Positions 25,697 to 37,324 of a stretch of DNA of 64,000 nt are shown piece after piece. Source of the DNA: Acanthochlamys bracteata (lineage: Eukaryota; Streptophyta; Magnoliopsida; Pandanales; Velloziaceae); the NCBI GenBank assembly GCA_019914995.1, contig CM034126.1, positions 10,607,001-10,671,000 of the forward strand. Direction: 5' to 3'. Below the pieces are notes generated by a model. It had not been told where the DNA came from. It saw only the letters and a list, made by a program, of their open reading frames with translations, and made no database searches. The position numbers were made by a program, and so were the translations under genes. Each line of letters opens with the position of its first letter. Positions within the stretch are counted from its first letter, which is position 1.

Positions 25697-27031
25697 TGAT
25701 GTGAATAAAATCAACTAAGAAAAACTCAGTGATTCTATCCTAGTCTATCCCGCAAGTGCACAGTTGTCGTCTACCGTATAGCAGATAACGAGTTTGTTCC
25801 ATAGAGATTGTTGTTAACTGTAATTCAAATTTTTAACTAACAAAAGTTGTGTTTGTAAAAGCGAATCAAAAGTGTACGAGAGCTAAGAATGAAAAATAAC
25901 GCACGGATCGAAAAAAATAAGTATTGCAAACAACTGGAGTTTTAGAATCCACCACTAATGCCTCTAATTTAATCTTTAAATAAATATAATAATAGATTAT
26001 GATGATTGTGAAGACCTTGTACCTAACACCTTGGTCCAGTTCTTAGATACGATTTCTAGTTATGACTTTAACTTTGGTCCAGTATAAAATCACCTATCGC
26101 TAGTGATATTCTAACTCCTTGTTTAGAAATTACTAATGATGCATTAGGTTCTACGAAATCATAAATCATGTAGTTACATTCACTTTGGTCCAGTAAATAT
26201 TAACTACAGTTATTAATCCTGTAATTCATAAATTATGCTCCGATTGATCCTCGCAAATATAATTAATATAATAACTTAGATATCAAACTCAATGCTAGTC
26301 ATGGATGCAAATTTAACATCTGAACATCCTTTCAAACAAGAATTAACAACTCACATAAAATCAACAATCCATACATCCACATAATATTTAAGAAATAAAA
26401 TTAAATTTATTAGGATTTCATCATAACTCCAGTTTAGAGAGTTTAACTACTCATATTAACAATATAAACAGTAAAATCTAAAATAAACATAAAAGAGAAA
26501 GAAAATCAAATCTGAATGTTGCTGCTGTGGCCACCGTCGAGCTCTGTCCAACTCTTCGGCCTCCAATTTGCTCTATGTGATTTCTTTTCTTTTTTTTTTT
26601 CTTCACTGTAATTAGAAAAACTGTTTCTTTGCCGCCGCCCCCTGCTCTCCTCTTCGTTCCCTTCTTTTATAAGCTCATCAACCCTTCAAAATAGCAAAGA
26701 ATCTTTTCTGTTTTCTGAATTCTTTGAATTGCTGGAAACTAGGCACACGAATTACAGAAATAGTTGAAAACGTTCGCCGCAAATCTCTCAGCCTTATCTC
26801 TGCGGAGAGATAAGAGGGAAAGAAGATGCAACATGGATAAAATGGGCCCCTCTCTTCATGTGTATGATCCTCTCTGTGCTAGCTTTTATTAAATATCTTC
26901 AATATTTTTCTTCTTTTTCAATTTTTACCTAACACACAAGAATAATTCAATTAATTCGCAATAATATAATAAAATATCATTTATATCATATAAATATGAC
27001 ATTAAATTGTAATATAAATGTGTATTTATCA
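25697..27031 (-). repeat. 3' LTR of the gypsy element
   Basis: Complete, 1335 bp, with TG...CA ends (TGATGTGAATAAAATC on plus at the left, TATTTATCA at the right). It aligns closely with 33606-34892. Confidence 0.85.
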
Positions 27032-27047
27032 AATACCCCCAAACTTA
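27032..27047 (-). other. polypurine tract of the gypsy element
   Basis: On minus the sequence AGTTTGGGGGTATT lies directly before the 3' LTR start TGATAAATAC, the expected place for the second-strand primer. Confidence 0.6.
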
Positions 27048-28299
27048 AGTTTGCTAGTCCTCGAGCAAAATGATAAGAAAATTATATATATCATTCTTCA
27101 CAATTTATTCTCATAATTTTCAATTTCTTCGTGCAGCTTGATCAACCAAAATCTTTAAAGAAAAATGTAAGCATAATAAACAAATTAACATCACTTACAA
27201 ACTCCTTTAATTGCACTATATAGTAATCAAATCAACTCAACCTCGCATTCCAAAACATATGCAACATACTAGAAGGAAGTTTAGAATTCAATGTTCATAA
27301 GTATGTTTAGAAATCATCTCCCCACTACACATACAATTTTTAGAGATTCACCAAGTTATTTTAAATATTGTAATGAATGAATTCAAACTTAGAAAGTCGT
27401 CAAAATACAAAGTAACCAAGAGCACATTTAACTTCAAGAAGAACAAGATATACTCAAGCATTGGCCTAATTTTGCGGCTCTTTTATTTATTTAATTGCTC
27501 TTTCTTTACCATTGCACTTTACAATGTATACTCGAGTTTTTTTTTTTTTTTTTATTAATAAAAAATGCTCTTTCTTTACTCTTGTGCTTTCTAAAGACTC
27601 TTTATAACTCTGTATCTCAATTATCCCTAAGAATTGAAAACAAAACAAGACAACACAAAAAATACTAAGATCAACTCTAAGCCTCGCATTGTATGGTGAT
27701 AGATGTCATCACTCGTTATAGACTATGAAATCAAAATCCTCTATAAAATGTATTCAATTGCATATCTAGAATAACAAGATTTTATCAAATCAATTATATA
27801 CAGTACTATATCAAGAAGAACGTAGGCTTAGTTAATAAGAATACTATACGAACAAATTCAATAAAGATTCTAGCTTCAAAAGCCATACGAGAAGAGAGTT
27901 CAAATTCATTATTGAAAAATGGATGATAGACTATCAATCGATCTTTATTCATAATTTTCTATCTCCCCTCCCAAGCTTAAATTCGACATTGTCCTCAATG
28001 ATGAAAGATAAAAATGAACAATGTATAAAACAAAGAGATATAAAAATTGAGGTGTCGGAAAATTCCCCTGATTTTTAAATGGCTGAATCTTTAATTAACT
28101 TCTCCATTAACTGCATCACAGCAACAAATCTTTGCATTATAGTGAATCTTTTTTCTGTCTGAATCCTTCAAAAATAATAAACATATCAAATCAAATGAAA
28201 ATAAAATCCTACAAAATTCAATTGTTACTACAAAGAAAGGCCTTGGGTTGCCTCCTAAGAAGCGCTAAATTTAACGTCTTCAGCCAGACGAGAAGTTTG
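27048..28299 (-). other. gypsy 3' internal region, non-coding
   Basis: This lies between the end of the integrase remnant and the 3' LTR. It is AT-rich, with a T/A run near 27538-27560. I see no protein feature in it. Confidence 0.6.
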
Positions 28300-29876
28300 T
28301 CAAATAGGATCGCGCAGTTGGAGGGTTGGTTCAGTTTGGATTGCGAGGGTGGCCTCCAAGTATGGCTTCAATCGATGCCCATTGACCTTAAATTGTGTTC
28401 CAGATTTGAGATCCTTGATTTCTATAGCTCCATGTGGAAAGATTTCAACTATCTCATATGGTCCATGCCATTTTGACTTCAGCTTTCTTGGAAAGAGCTT
28501 CAACCGTGAGTTAAACAATAAAACTTTCATACCTGGAGTAAACTCTTTCCGCTGAATTGACTTGTCATGATAGGACTTTGTGCGTTCCTTGTAAATCTTT
28601 GCATTCTCATAAGCTTCGTTGCGAATTTCTTCTAATTCATTGAGTTGCAACTTTCTTTTATTCCATACTAAAAAGATTGGCCAACCTCTTAGGAGTTAGC
28701 ATCCCCTACTTATAAGCACATACCCATTCCAGCACCCAGCCAATGTAGAACTATTAAGGGGCGTGTGCTGCTAAGCCCACCAAGCCAGGATCCACTTGGC
28801 CCAACCCAAGGCGAGTTGCTGGCCCACCTCCAAGTTAGCTAGCCAGTTTTTCACTTGGGCACCAGCCCAGGCCCCTCCGCTACTAACCCGGCCCTAGCCC
28901 ACCAAACTAGTCCGTCTTTCACTCGGGCTCATCAAGCCCTACACGCTACTAACCCAAGCCTAGCCTAACTTGGAGGCCCAACAAATACGATATGGACTCA
29001 TCCCTATAGGTGTTTTATATGCTGTCCTGTAAGCCCATAAAGTATCATTAAGTTTCATTGCCCAATCTTTTCTTGTGGTGTTCACAGTTTTCTCCAAAAT
29101 ATTTTTGATTTTTCTATTGCTAATTTCTACTTGTCCTGAAGTTTGAGGGTGATATGGAGTGGCTACCTTATGAGTTATACCATATTTTCTTAACAAAGTA
29201 TCAAAAGGTTTATTACAAAAATATTTACCGCCATCACTAATGATTGCTCTAGGAGTTCCAAATCTAGTGAAAATCATATTCTTAAAAAATTTGAGGACAA
29301 TCTTATGATCATTAGTTTTCGTAGCTTGAGCCTCTACCCATTTAGATGCATAATCAACAGCAACAAGAATATAAGAATACCTAAAGGAGGAAGGGAATGG
29401 ACCTATGAAGTCTATACCCCAAACATCAAAAAGTTCTACAGCCAAAATATTAGTCAACGGCATCATGTTCATCTTGCTGATATTTCATATTCTTTGGCAT
29501 CTGTCACACTTAGAACAAAAGTTAAATGCATCTTTAAATAAAATAGACCAAAAGAAACCTGATTGAGGACTTTATGGGCTATTTTCTTAGCACCAAAATA
29601 ACCTCCACATGCTAACTCATGGCTATGCCTTAGAATGTTTTCTTGTTCATCCTCAGCAATGCATCTTCTAATAATTTGGTTTGGACAATGCTTAAACAAA
29701 TAGGGATCATCGCAATAATAGTGCTTCACTATAGACAGAAATCTCTTCTTTTCCTGAAAAGATAAATTATTTCTTAATACACCACTAGCAAGATAATTTA
29801 CAAAATCAGCATACCAAGGTTCTTTATAAGTAATGGAAAGAAGTTGCTCATCTGGAAAAGAATCATTTAGAGGCAT
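28300..29876 (-). pseudogene. gypsy integrase, three broken pieces
   Basis: On minus: 29876-29469 carries the H2C2 zinc-binding region (SHELACGGYFGAKK). 29472-28960 carries the DDE core, with all three acidic positions visible ([29 protein letters not shown]). 28650-28300 carries the C-terminal part ([12 protein letters not shown]). The pieces are in different frames. About 300 bp of unrelated GC-rich DNA replaces the sequence after MSPYRI. Confidence 0.85.
28680..28985. other. GC-rich foreign segment inside the gypsy integrase
   Basis: A roughly 300-bp block of much higher GC content than the element around it is rich in GGCCCA/GGGCTT-type words (GCCCACC, CCAGCCCAGG, GGGCTCATC). It interrupts the integrase between MSPYRI and KLQLNELEE. 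Some family sequence is also lost there. Its style recalls ends of other plant LTR elements, but I cannot identify it and see no duplication at its edges. Confidence 0.5.
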
Positions 29877-29897
29877 GTCATCTCTTTTTCTTTAATC

Positions 29898-32198
29898 TTA
29901 AATCACGATACGAAAAAGATGGTCTGCTACCACATTCTCGCTTCCTTTCTTATCTTTAATCTCTAAGTCAAACTCTTGTAGCAATAAGATCCATCGAATT
30001 AACCTAGGCTTATCATCTTTTTTAGTCAATAAATACTTAAGAGCAGCATGGTCAGTAAATACAATAACTTTAGAACAAAAAATATATGAACGAAATTTTT
30101 CTAAAACAAACACCACAGCAAGCAACTCTTTTTCTGTTGTTGAATAATTAAGTTGTGCATCATTCAAAGTCTTGCTAGCATAATATATAACATGTGGCAG
30201 TTTATCAATTCGTTGACCTACAACTGCACCAATAGCATAATCTGAAGCATCACACATCAATTCAAATGATAAATTCCAGTCAGGAGCAGTAATGATAGGA
30301 GCAGTAGTTAATGCATTTTTCAAATTATTGAATGCATGCAAACAATTTTTATCAAAATCAAACACAGCATCCTTAGCCAATAAATCACATAGTAGCCTAG
30401 TTATTTTAGAAAAATCTTTAATGAATCTTTTATAAAAACCAGCATGGCCTAAAAAACTTCTAATGCCTTTTACTGAAGTAGGGGGAGGTAGATTTTTTAT
30501 AATTTCAATTTTTGCTCTATCCACCTCAATTCCTTTACTAGAAACCACATATCCTAAAACAATTCCTTCTTTAACAATAAAATGACATTTTTTCCAATTC
30601 AAAACCAAGTTTGTTTCTTCGCATCTAGATAAAACCAATTTCAAATTATCAAGGCATCCATCAAAAGAAGATTCAAAAACTGAAAAGTCATGTATAAATA
30701 CCTCCATGATTCTCTCTACCATATCAGAGAATATAGCCATCATACATCTTTGAAATGTTGCTGGAGCATTACACAAATCAGAAGGCATTCTCTTATAGGC
30801 GAAAGTACCAAATGGACAAGTGAAAATTATTTTCTCTTGGTCTTCCGGAGCAATTGGAATTTGATTATAACCTGAAAAACCATCAAGAAAACAATAATGT
30901 GAGTGTCCAGCTAAACGTTCAAACATTTGCTCAATGAAAGGTAAAGGAAAATGGTTTTTTCTTGTTGCAGAATTCAACTTTCTATAATCAATACAAACAC
31001 GCCATCCCGTAGTTGTTCTTGTAGGGATCGATTCATCATTCTCATTTTTAACTACTGTTACCCCAGACTTTTTAGGTACTACTTGTACAGAACTAACCCA
31101 TATACTATTAGAGATTGGATAGATTATTCCTACATCAAGCAGTTTTAAAATTTCAGCTCTAACAACCTTTTTCATATTATGATTTACTCTCCTTTGGCTT
31201 TCACGAGTAGGTTTGACATCATCCTCCATTAAAATTCTATACATACACATCACAGGACTATTACCCTTTATGTCAGCTATTGTCCAACCTATTGCTGTCC
31301 TATGCTCTTTTAAAATATTAATGAGGCTCTCTTCTTCTCTAACTGTAAGATCTGAAGATATGATGACTGGGAGAGTTTCATTATCACCTAAGAATGCATA
31401 TTTCAGATGTTCAGACAATGGTTTGAGTTCTAACTTAGGAGGGACTACAATAGATGGCTCTATCCTTGTTTTATTCATCTCTAAAGGTTCAAATGAGGCT
31501 CTATAACTAGGTTGAATTGGTTTTAACACATTAAGGGCAACAAGCATATCATTAGAGTTATAACTATCTCCAACATCTAAAGTTAACGCTGCTTCCAAAT
31601 CATCCTTATATTTTTCCTGCAAAATAACAGAATCAATTAGTGGATCTAATAAATTAACAGAAAAACAAGAATCTGAAAAAATAGAAGGATGTTTTAAAGC
31701 ATCAAACACTTTGAATTTAACGGTTTCGCCTAATACTGTAATTGTGAGGGTGCCTTTCTTCACATTAATACACGTGTCTGCAGTAGTCATAAATGGACGA
31801 CCAAGAAGAATAGGAATCTCACGATCACTTCTCAAATTTTCCTCTATGTCTAACACAATGAAATCTGCAGGAAGAATTAATTTGTCAACTTGAACTAAAA
31901 CATCCTCTATAATACCTGTGGGATGCCGTATGGAATGGTCAGCAAGTTCGAGACGTGCAGTAGTCTTTTTTACACCTTCCAAACCCAACTCTTTGTAGAT
32001 AGAAAATGGCATCAAGTTGATGCTTGCCCCTAGGTCCAACATAGCACGTCCAAGTCTCTTGGCACCAATAGTGATAGGAATATCAAAACTACTTGGATCA
32101 TCAAGTTTAGGTGGAAGCTCGCTTTTCAACACTGCACTTACATTCTTGTTCAATCTGACTCCTTCGTTTGGTGCAAATTTGAGTTTGTGAGCCTTCAA
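29898..32198 (-). pseudogene. gypsy protease-reverse transcriptase-RNase H
   Basis: One open frame of 766 codons. The retropepsin active site LDLGASINLMPF is intact. Reverse transcriptase blocks include WRVCIDYRKLN, HFPLPFIEQM and FLDGFSGYNQI. The catalytic YxDD box reads FIHDF, so one of the two metal-binding Asp is His. RNase H follows (MCDASDYAIGA, TEKELLAVV, FTDHAALKYLL). The frame is long because loss was recent, but the missing Asp should abolish polymerase activity. Confidence 0.9.
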
Positions 32199-32320
32199 AT
32201 TTTTAATGAATTTTCCATATGCTGGAATCTATTCAATCACATCAAGTAAAGGAAGGTTAATATGCACTTTACTTAACATATCATAAATATCTTGAAATTG
32301 CTTATCCTGTTTATTTTGCT

Positions 32321-33590
32321 TTAGACGGCCGGAAATGGTATAGGAAGTGTATAACGATCAACTGCCTTATGCAGTCTAGAACGATGATGAGCAGATTCCT
32401 TTCCGTGGTGTTGATCACTCTCAGATGGCAATGATTTTGATATTTTTTCTCTTAATCCAGATCTCTCCAGCTCTTGTTTTTCATCACTTGCAACTACACT
32501 TTCATCAGAAACATTATCTTTATCGTCATTACTAATAAGCTTACCTGATCTTAATTGAATGGCTTTTGCTTGTTCATTATTTCGTGGATTGATGTTAGGT
32601 TGACTAGAAAACTTACCAGACTCTCTTTGGCTCAAAGCTTGAGCAATTTTGACCTACCTGAGCTTCAAACTTTTGTTGACCAATTGCTAACTGTCTTACC
32701 AAATCCTCCAATGAAGTCGATGGCTTTGGTTGAGGTGGAGGTTGGTGTTGTTGATTGCTCCACGAGAAGTTGGGATGACTCCTCCATCCAGGATTATAAG
32801 TGTTTGAATATGGATCATGTTTAGGATGTCGGTTATACGAATTTACCATATTTGCTTGTTCTTGTACAAACTCAGGAAAATCTATTCCCTATGGATAATA
32901 TACAGTAGAATGACCAGATAAATCACAAATGCCACATACCTCTTGTGTTGGAAGTTTTCCGTTCATAGCCAGCAAAGCATCCAATTTGTTATTAATAGCA
33001 TTCACCTGCGCTTTAGAAGCATAATCGTTATTACTATTTACCTCATAAATTCCAGCTCGTCTTCCTCGTATATCTATATGTTGCGTCTCAAAAGCTAGAT
33101 TTTCGAATAGCGTTTGACATTCAACTGGTGTCTTATTCCGAATAGATCCACCTGCATAATTATTCACTGCAGCTTTACTAGAAACGATTAGTGCCTTATA
33201 AAATATACGCATCAAAACTAAAATAGGCAAACCATGGTGAGGACATTGAATTAACCAGTTATTAAATCGTTCCCACGCTTCAGAAAATGACTCATCAGAT
33301 TGTTGAGTAAATTGCATGATTTTATCTCTTAATGCATCAGTTTTCTGAGTTGAAAAGAATTTCTCTAAAAACCTGTTTTGAATTTCAGTCCAAGTAGTAA
33401 GTGAACCAGATCTAACTGATTGTAACCATACCTTTGCTCTATCTTTTAAAGTGTAGGAAAAGATTTTCATTTTAAGGTGTTCCTCAGTAACTCCATCTGT
33501 CAAAAGGCATGTTAGAAACCACATTGAAAATTTCTCGAATATGAGCTAAAAGATCCTCATTGTTCAAACCATAAAAAGAACGCATCATAT
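32321..33590 (-). pseudogene. gypsy gag, frameshifted
   Basis: On minus, 33524-32889 holds the retrotrans_gag domain (LKDRAKVWLQS, EKFFSTQKTDALR, SFSEAWERF). The expected zinc knuckle is only a relic (CGICDLSGH). The downstream part continues in other frames at 32849-32613 and 32635-32321 (EQAKAIQLRSGK). Upstream, NNEDLLAHIREIFNVV near 33590-33520 is in a further frame. The N-terminus is lost with the leader. Confidence 0.8.
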
Positions 33591-33605
33591 TAAAATGAAT
33601 AGTTT

Positions 33606-34892
33606 TTATCCTAGTCTATCCCGCAAGTGCACGTTTGTCGTCTACCGTATAGCAGATAACGAGTTTGTTCCATAGAGATTGTTGTTAACTGTAATTCAAA
33701 TTTTTAACTAACAAAAGTTGTGTTTGTAAAAGCGAATCAAAAGTGTACGAGAGTTAAGAATGAAAAGTAACGCACGGATTGAGAAAAATAAGTATGCAAA
33801 CAACTGGAGTTTTAGAATCCACCACTAATGCCTCTAATTTAATCTTTAAATAAATATGATAATAGATTATGATGATTGTGAAGACCTTGTACCTAACACC
33901 TTGGTCCAGTTCTTAGATACGATTTCTAGTTATGACTTTAACTTTGGTCCAGTATAAAATCACCTATCGCTAGTGATATTCTAACTCCTTGTTTAGAAAT
34001 TACTAATGATGCATTAGGTTCTACGAAATCATAAATCATGTAGTTACATTCATTTTGGTCCAGTAAATATTAACTACAGTTATTAATCCTGTAATTCATA
34101 AATTATGCTCCGATTGATCCTCGCAAATATAATTAATATAATAATTTAGATATCAAACTCAATGCTAGTCATGCATGCAAATTTAACATCTGAACATCCT
34201 TTCAAACAAGAATTAACAACTCACATAAAATCAACAATCCATACATCCACATAATATTTAAGAAATAAAATAAATTTATTAGGATTTCATCATAACTCCA
34301 GTTTAGAGAGTTTAGCTACTCATATTAACAATATAAACAGTAAAATCTAAAATAAACATAAAAGAGAAAGAAAATCAAATCTGAATGTTGCTGTTGTGGC
34401 CACCGTCGAGCTCTGTCCAACTCTTCGGCCTCCAATTTGCTCTATGTAATTTCTTCTCTTTTTTTTTCTTCACTATAATTAGAAAAACTGTTTCTCTGCC
34501 GCCCCCTGCTCTCCTCTTCGTTCCCTTTTTTTATAAGCTCATCAACCCTTCAAAATAGCAAAAAATCTTTTCTGTTTTTTGAATTCTTTGAATTGCTGGA
34601 AACTAGGCACACGAATTGCAGAAAGAGTTGAAAACGTTCGCCGCAAATCTCTCAGCCTTATCTCTGCGGAGAGATAAGAGGAAAAGAAGGTGTCACATAG
34701 GTAAAATGGGCCCCTCTCTTCATGTGTATGATCCTCTTCGTGCTAGCTTTTATTGAATTTCTTCAATGTTTTTCTTTTTCAATTTTTACCTAACACACAA
34801 GAATAATTCAATTAATTCGCAATAATATAATAAAATATCATTTATATCATATAAATATGACATTAAATTGTAATATAAATGTGTGTTTATCA
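33606..34892 (-). repeat. 5' LTR of the gypsy element, 3' end missing
   Basis: About 1287 bp align with the 3' LTR, but the last roughly 35 bp (transcript sense) and the following primer site are gone. Sequence before 33606 on plus is already gag-like. The LTR pair differs by scattered substitutions and small indels, so the insertion is moderately recent. Confidence 0.8.
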
Positions 34893-34897
34893 CCGTA

Positions 34898-35075
34898 CTT
34901 GCATCAACTTGCCGATGCAGTGAGATGTCGGCCTGCAAAAAAACTTCGGACGAACAAAAACAAATAAACTGATCGCGTTATAACAGATAGATAAGAAGTA
35001 TGAGATATGATCCTCACCGTACACGTAATAGAGTGCCCCGGAATGCCCGATAGGAGGGAGTGCCCGTATCCCTTC
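34898..35075 (-). repeat. right inverted arm of the MULE, outer part
   Basis: Directly continues 25696 after the gypsy element and its second CCGTA copy. It matches 19700-19880 in reverse complement and ends at the outer terminus GGCACTCCC with GAAGGGATACG. Confidence 0.75.
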
Positions 35076-35085
35076 CCTATATTAT

Positions 35086-36266
35086 ATAAATTTCAATTTA
35101 AATCTGATTTGAACTAAATTTGGGGTAGACAGCTAAGATTTTACTCCTACAAAACTATCGAGTGAAAATGTTTGATCTCTTGAAAGTGAACCCGATCATT
35201 TAGAAAATTTAAGTAGTTTTAGAAATACTTTTTATTTCAAATTTTTTAATAAATTTTTTACATATTTTTTTAAAAAGTTATATTATAAAATATTATCATT
35301 ATTTATTTTTAATTTTTTATATTAAAAAATAAAAATTTTTAAAAGTTTTAAATAGGCACTTCAAATAATTTTTTATTCTATGTAGAACTACTTATGATCG
35401 CTATAAGCACGACGACATGAGTAAAAGGAGTTGCAGCGGAGGTTGATAACTTATTGGCAAGTCAGATCTTTTCTCTTCGGCCTTCATATTCCAATTCTCG
35501 TCGTGTCAACTTTTGGACAAGAATGAATGGCGCATTTGAAAAACATTTTTTAAAATCTCTTTCTAATTTTTTTGAGATAAAATAAGTACAACTTTTTTCA
35601 TAATAAATTAAATTATATTTTTTTTAAAAATAATTTTTATAAATATTTTCAAACCATTCCGAAATTTCTACTATTGAAACAACGTGAAACGTTAGTTATG
35701 AATTTCTTTTTGGTTTTTGTATGTAAAATCAATGGGATTTCAAGCTTCTAGATGATTGTGGTAAGTGGCATTATTTGCCATAACCTGCTATATACGAGGG
35801 CAAATTTATTCAAGTTACCATGGCAAGTGCATAGGATACGAAAAAGGTCCACTAATCAAACTTATGTAGTTAAAGAAAAAACGTGTTGATGTTGATTTCT
35901 CTATGATAAGAGAGGATCTTTCTTTTCATTGGTTCTCGTTCTCTTTGTTGCTTTCAATTTTCACCAAGATCTGATATTTTTTCTAGTCCGTAGTCGTTGG
36001 AGTTATTCAACGACCACTCGAGATGTAGAATATTCGATGCATTATTATTAAGAAAGTATTTAAGAGTGTTTATAGAAAAAAAATTGAAATAAAAATATTT
36101 TATTTAAATAAATAATAAATATATATATAATATAAAATGAAGCGAGGCCTAAAATATGTAAGCAACTTTAAACATTCTCTAATGCTGTGTCTATGATAGT
36201 ATCAAAACGAGGCCTAAAATAAAATGGTATTTTATAATTTTTGATTGATTGATTTCAAATAAGTTA
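35086..36266. other. intergenic, no gene recognised
   Basis: AT-rich spacer between the MULE and the dehydratase gene. Two copies of CGAGGCCTAAAATA occur at about 36143 and 36210. No open frame of note. Confidence 0.5.
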
Positions 36267-36565
36267 GGGCGTGTTTTAAATATTCGTAATTTTATTTTTT
36301 TTGGCTAGATTTTGAGTTCCGAACAGTTCATATGTTTCAACTATATAAGAAACTCAAAACTTTATTTTTATATACGGAATTTCAGTTCTAACTTTTTTAT
36401 CTACACACTTTCTAATATAATTATATTTTTTTAATTTTCAATATATTTTTAAAAACTATTGAAATATAAATACTGAACTCCACTTCCACTTTATTTTTCA
36501 AAAAATTTTACTTTTTAATTTTTTTACTTTTACGAAATTCAGTTACGAGTATTTAAAACACGCTC
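36267..36565. mobile_element. MITE, PIF/Harbinger type (family A)
   Basis: TTA duplications flank it (36264-36266 and 36566-36568). The inverted ends GGGCGTGTTTTAAATA and the reverse complement of TATTTAAAACACGCTC pair well. It is AT-rich with no coding region. Confidence 0.7.
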
Positions 36566-37230
36566 TTAGTATAGCAACAAGATCTAAAAAAATTTAGTCT
36601 GTAAAAAAAAAAAGAATTTATGATCTAATTAAAATATTATTTATAATATAGAAAAGAGATGAAACTTTATTTACTATTGTATATGCGAAATTGATTTGTT
36701 TTAGCAGACTAATAAGAAATTGGTTGAACGAAAATATTAAAAAGTAAATTGTTTGCATAGGTTGAGATCGATAAATAGGATGAACAAAACAATTTATGGA
36801 AAACAAAATACAAAAAGAAATCGTTTGAAATATTTACCATCATTGAAAGTTTGTGTTATTTGAAAAAATTTAATTTCGAATGATTTTAGATCAAATAAAC
36901 AAATCTAAAATAAAATTTAGTAATGCGCTAGCCAAGAATGTAAATTAATGCAATATTTTCATATTAATTGGGATAAAAAGGTGACCTAACAAGCTTGACC
37001 AACGTGCATAATGATAATGGTATGATAAGATTCCTATAATCGATCTTGTTCAGTCTTCACATTAATAATAATTGTCGGCTTACTAATTCTAATTTATGTT
37101 TTTCATTTTTTTGGAAAAAATCGTGTAATTTCTCACTAGTCAATTCCGAGTCTCTCTAAATTACTTCACCTCTAATTATTTGCAGTGGGCCTATCCCCTA
37201 ACTTGTCCTCCTTCCTTAATTTTCACACTT

Positions 37231-37238
37231 TCTTATAA
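37231..37238 (+). promoter_or_regulatory. probable TATA box of the dehydratase gene
   Basis: TTATAAAC lies about 94 bp before the ATG at 37325, in a pyrimidine-rich leader (CTCCCTCTTTCTCC). A start of transcription about 30 bp downstream would give a leader of roughly 60 bp. Confidence 0.5.
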
Positions 37239-37324
37239 ACCTACCCAAAAACAGCTCCCTCTTTCTCCTTCGCACCGTCTCTGCAACAACGCTTTCCCTT
37301 TCTTCATTCATTTCATTCCCAAAA

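Larger units (their letters stand above)
25697..34892 (-). mobile_element. Ty3/gypsy LTR retrotransposon, defective
   Basis: The element runs on minus, with long LTRs at both ends and perfect 5-bp target duplications CCGTA (25692-25696 and 34893-34897). The order on minus is truncated 5' LTR, gag, protease, reverse transcriptase, RNase H, integrase, purine tract, 3' LTR, which is the gypsy order. The protease motif style (DLGASINLMP) and the 1.3-kb LTR length suggest the Tat/Athila branch; this placement is an inference. All ORFs are disrupted. The end of the 5' LTR, the primer-binding site and the leader are missing. Confidence 0.9.
19700..35075 (+). mobile_element. Mutator-like element (MULE) with long inverted ends, split by a gypsy element
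   Basis: The left end (19700 on) and the right end (35075 backwards on minus) match in inverted orientation: GGGCACTCC, ATTACGTGTACGGTGA, CTCATACTTCTTATCTA and CATCTCACTGCAT occur in both. The inverted match resumes at 21010-21730 against 25010-25691. A FAR1/MULE transposase relic lies between (22205-24650). Removing the nested 9.2-kb gypsy insertion leaves an element of about 6.2 kb. Flanks are AT-rich, so the expected 9-bp target duplication cannot be fixed. The left arm carries about 1.1 kb (19900-21010) that is absent from the right arm. Confidence 0.8.
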
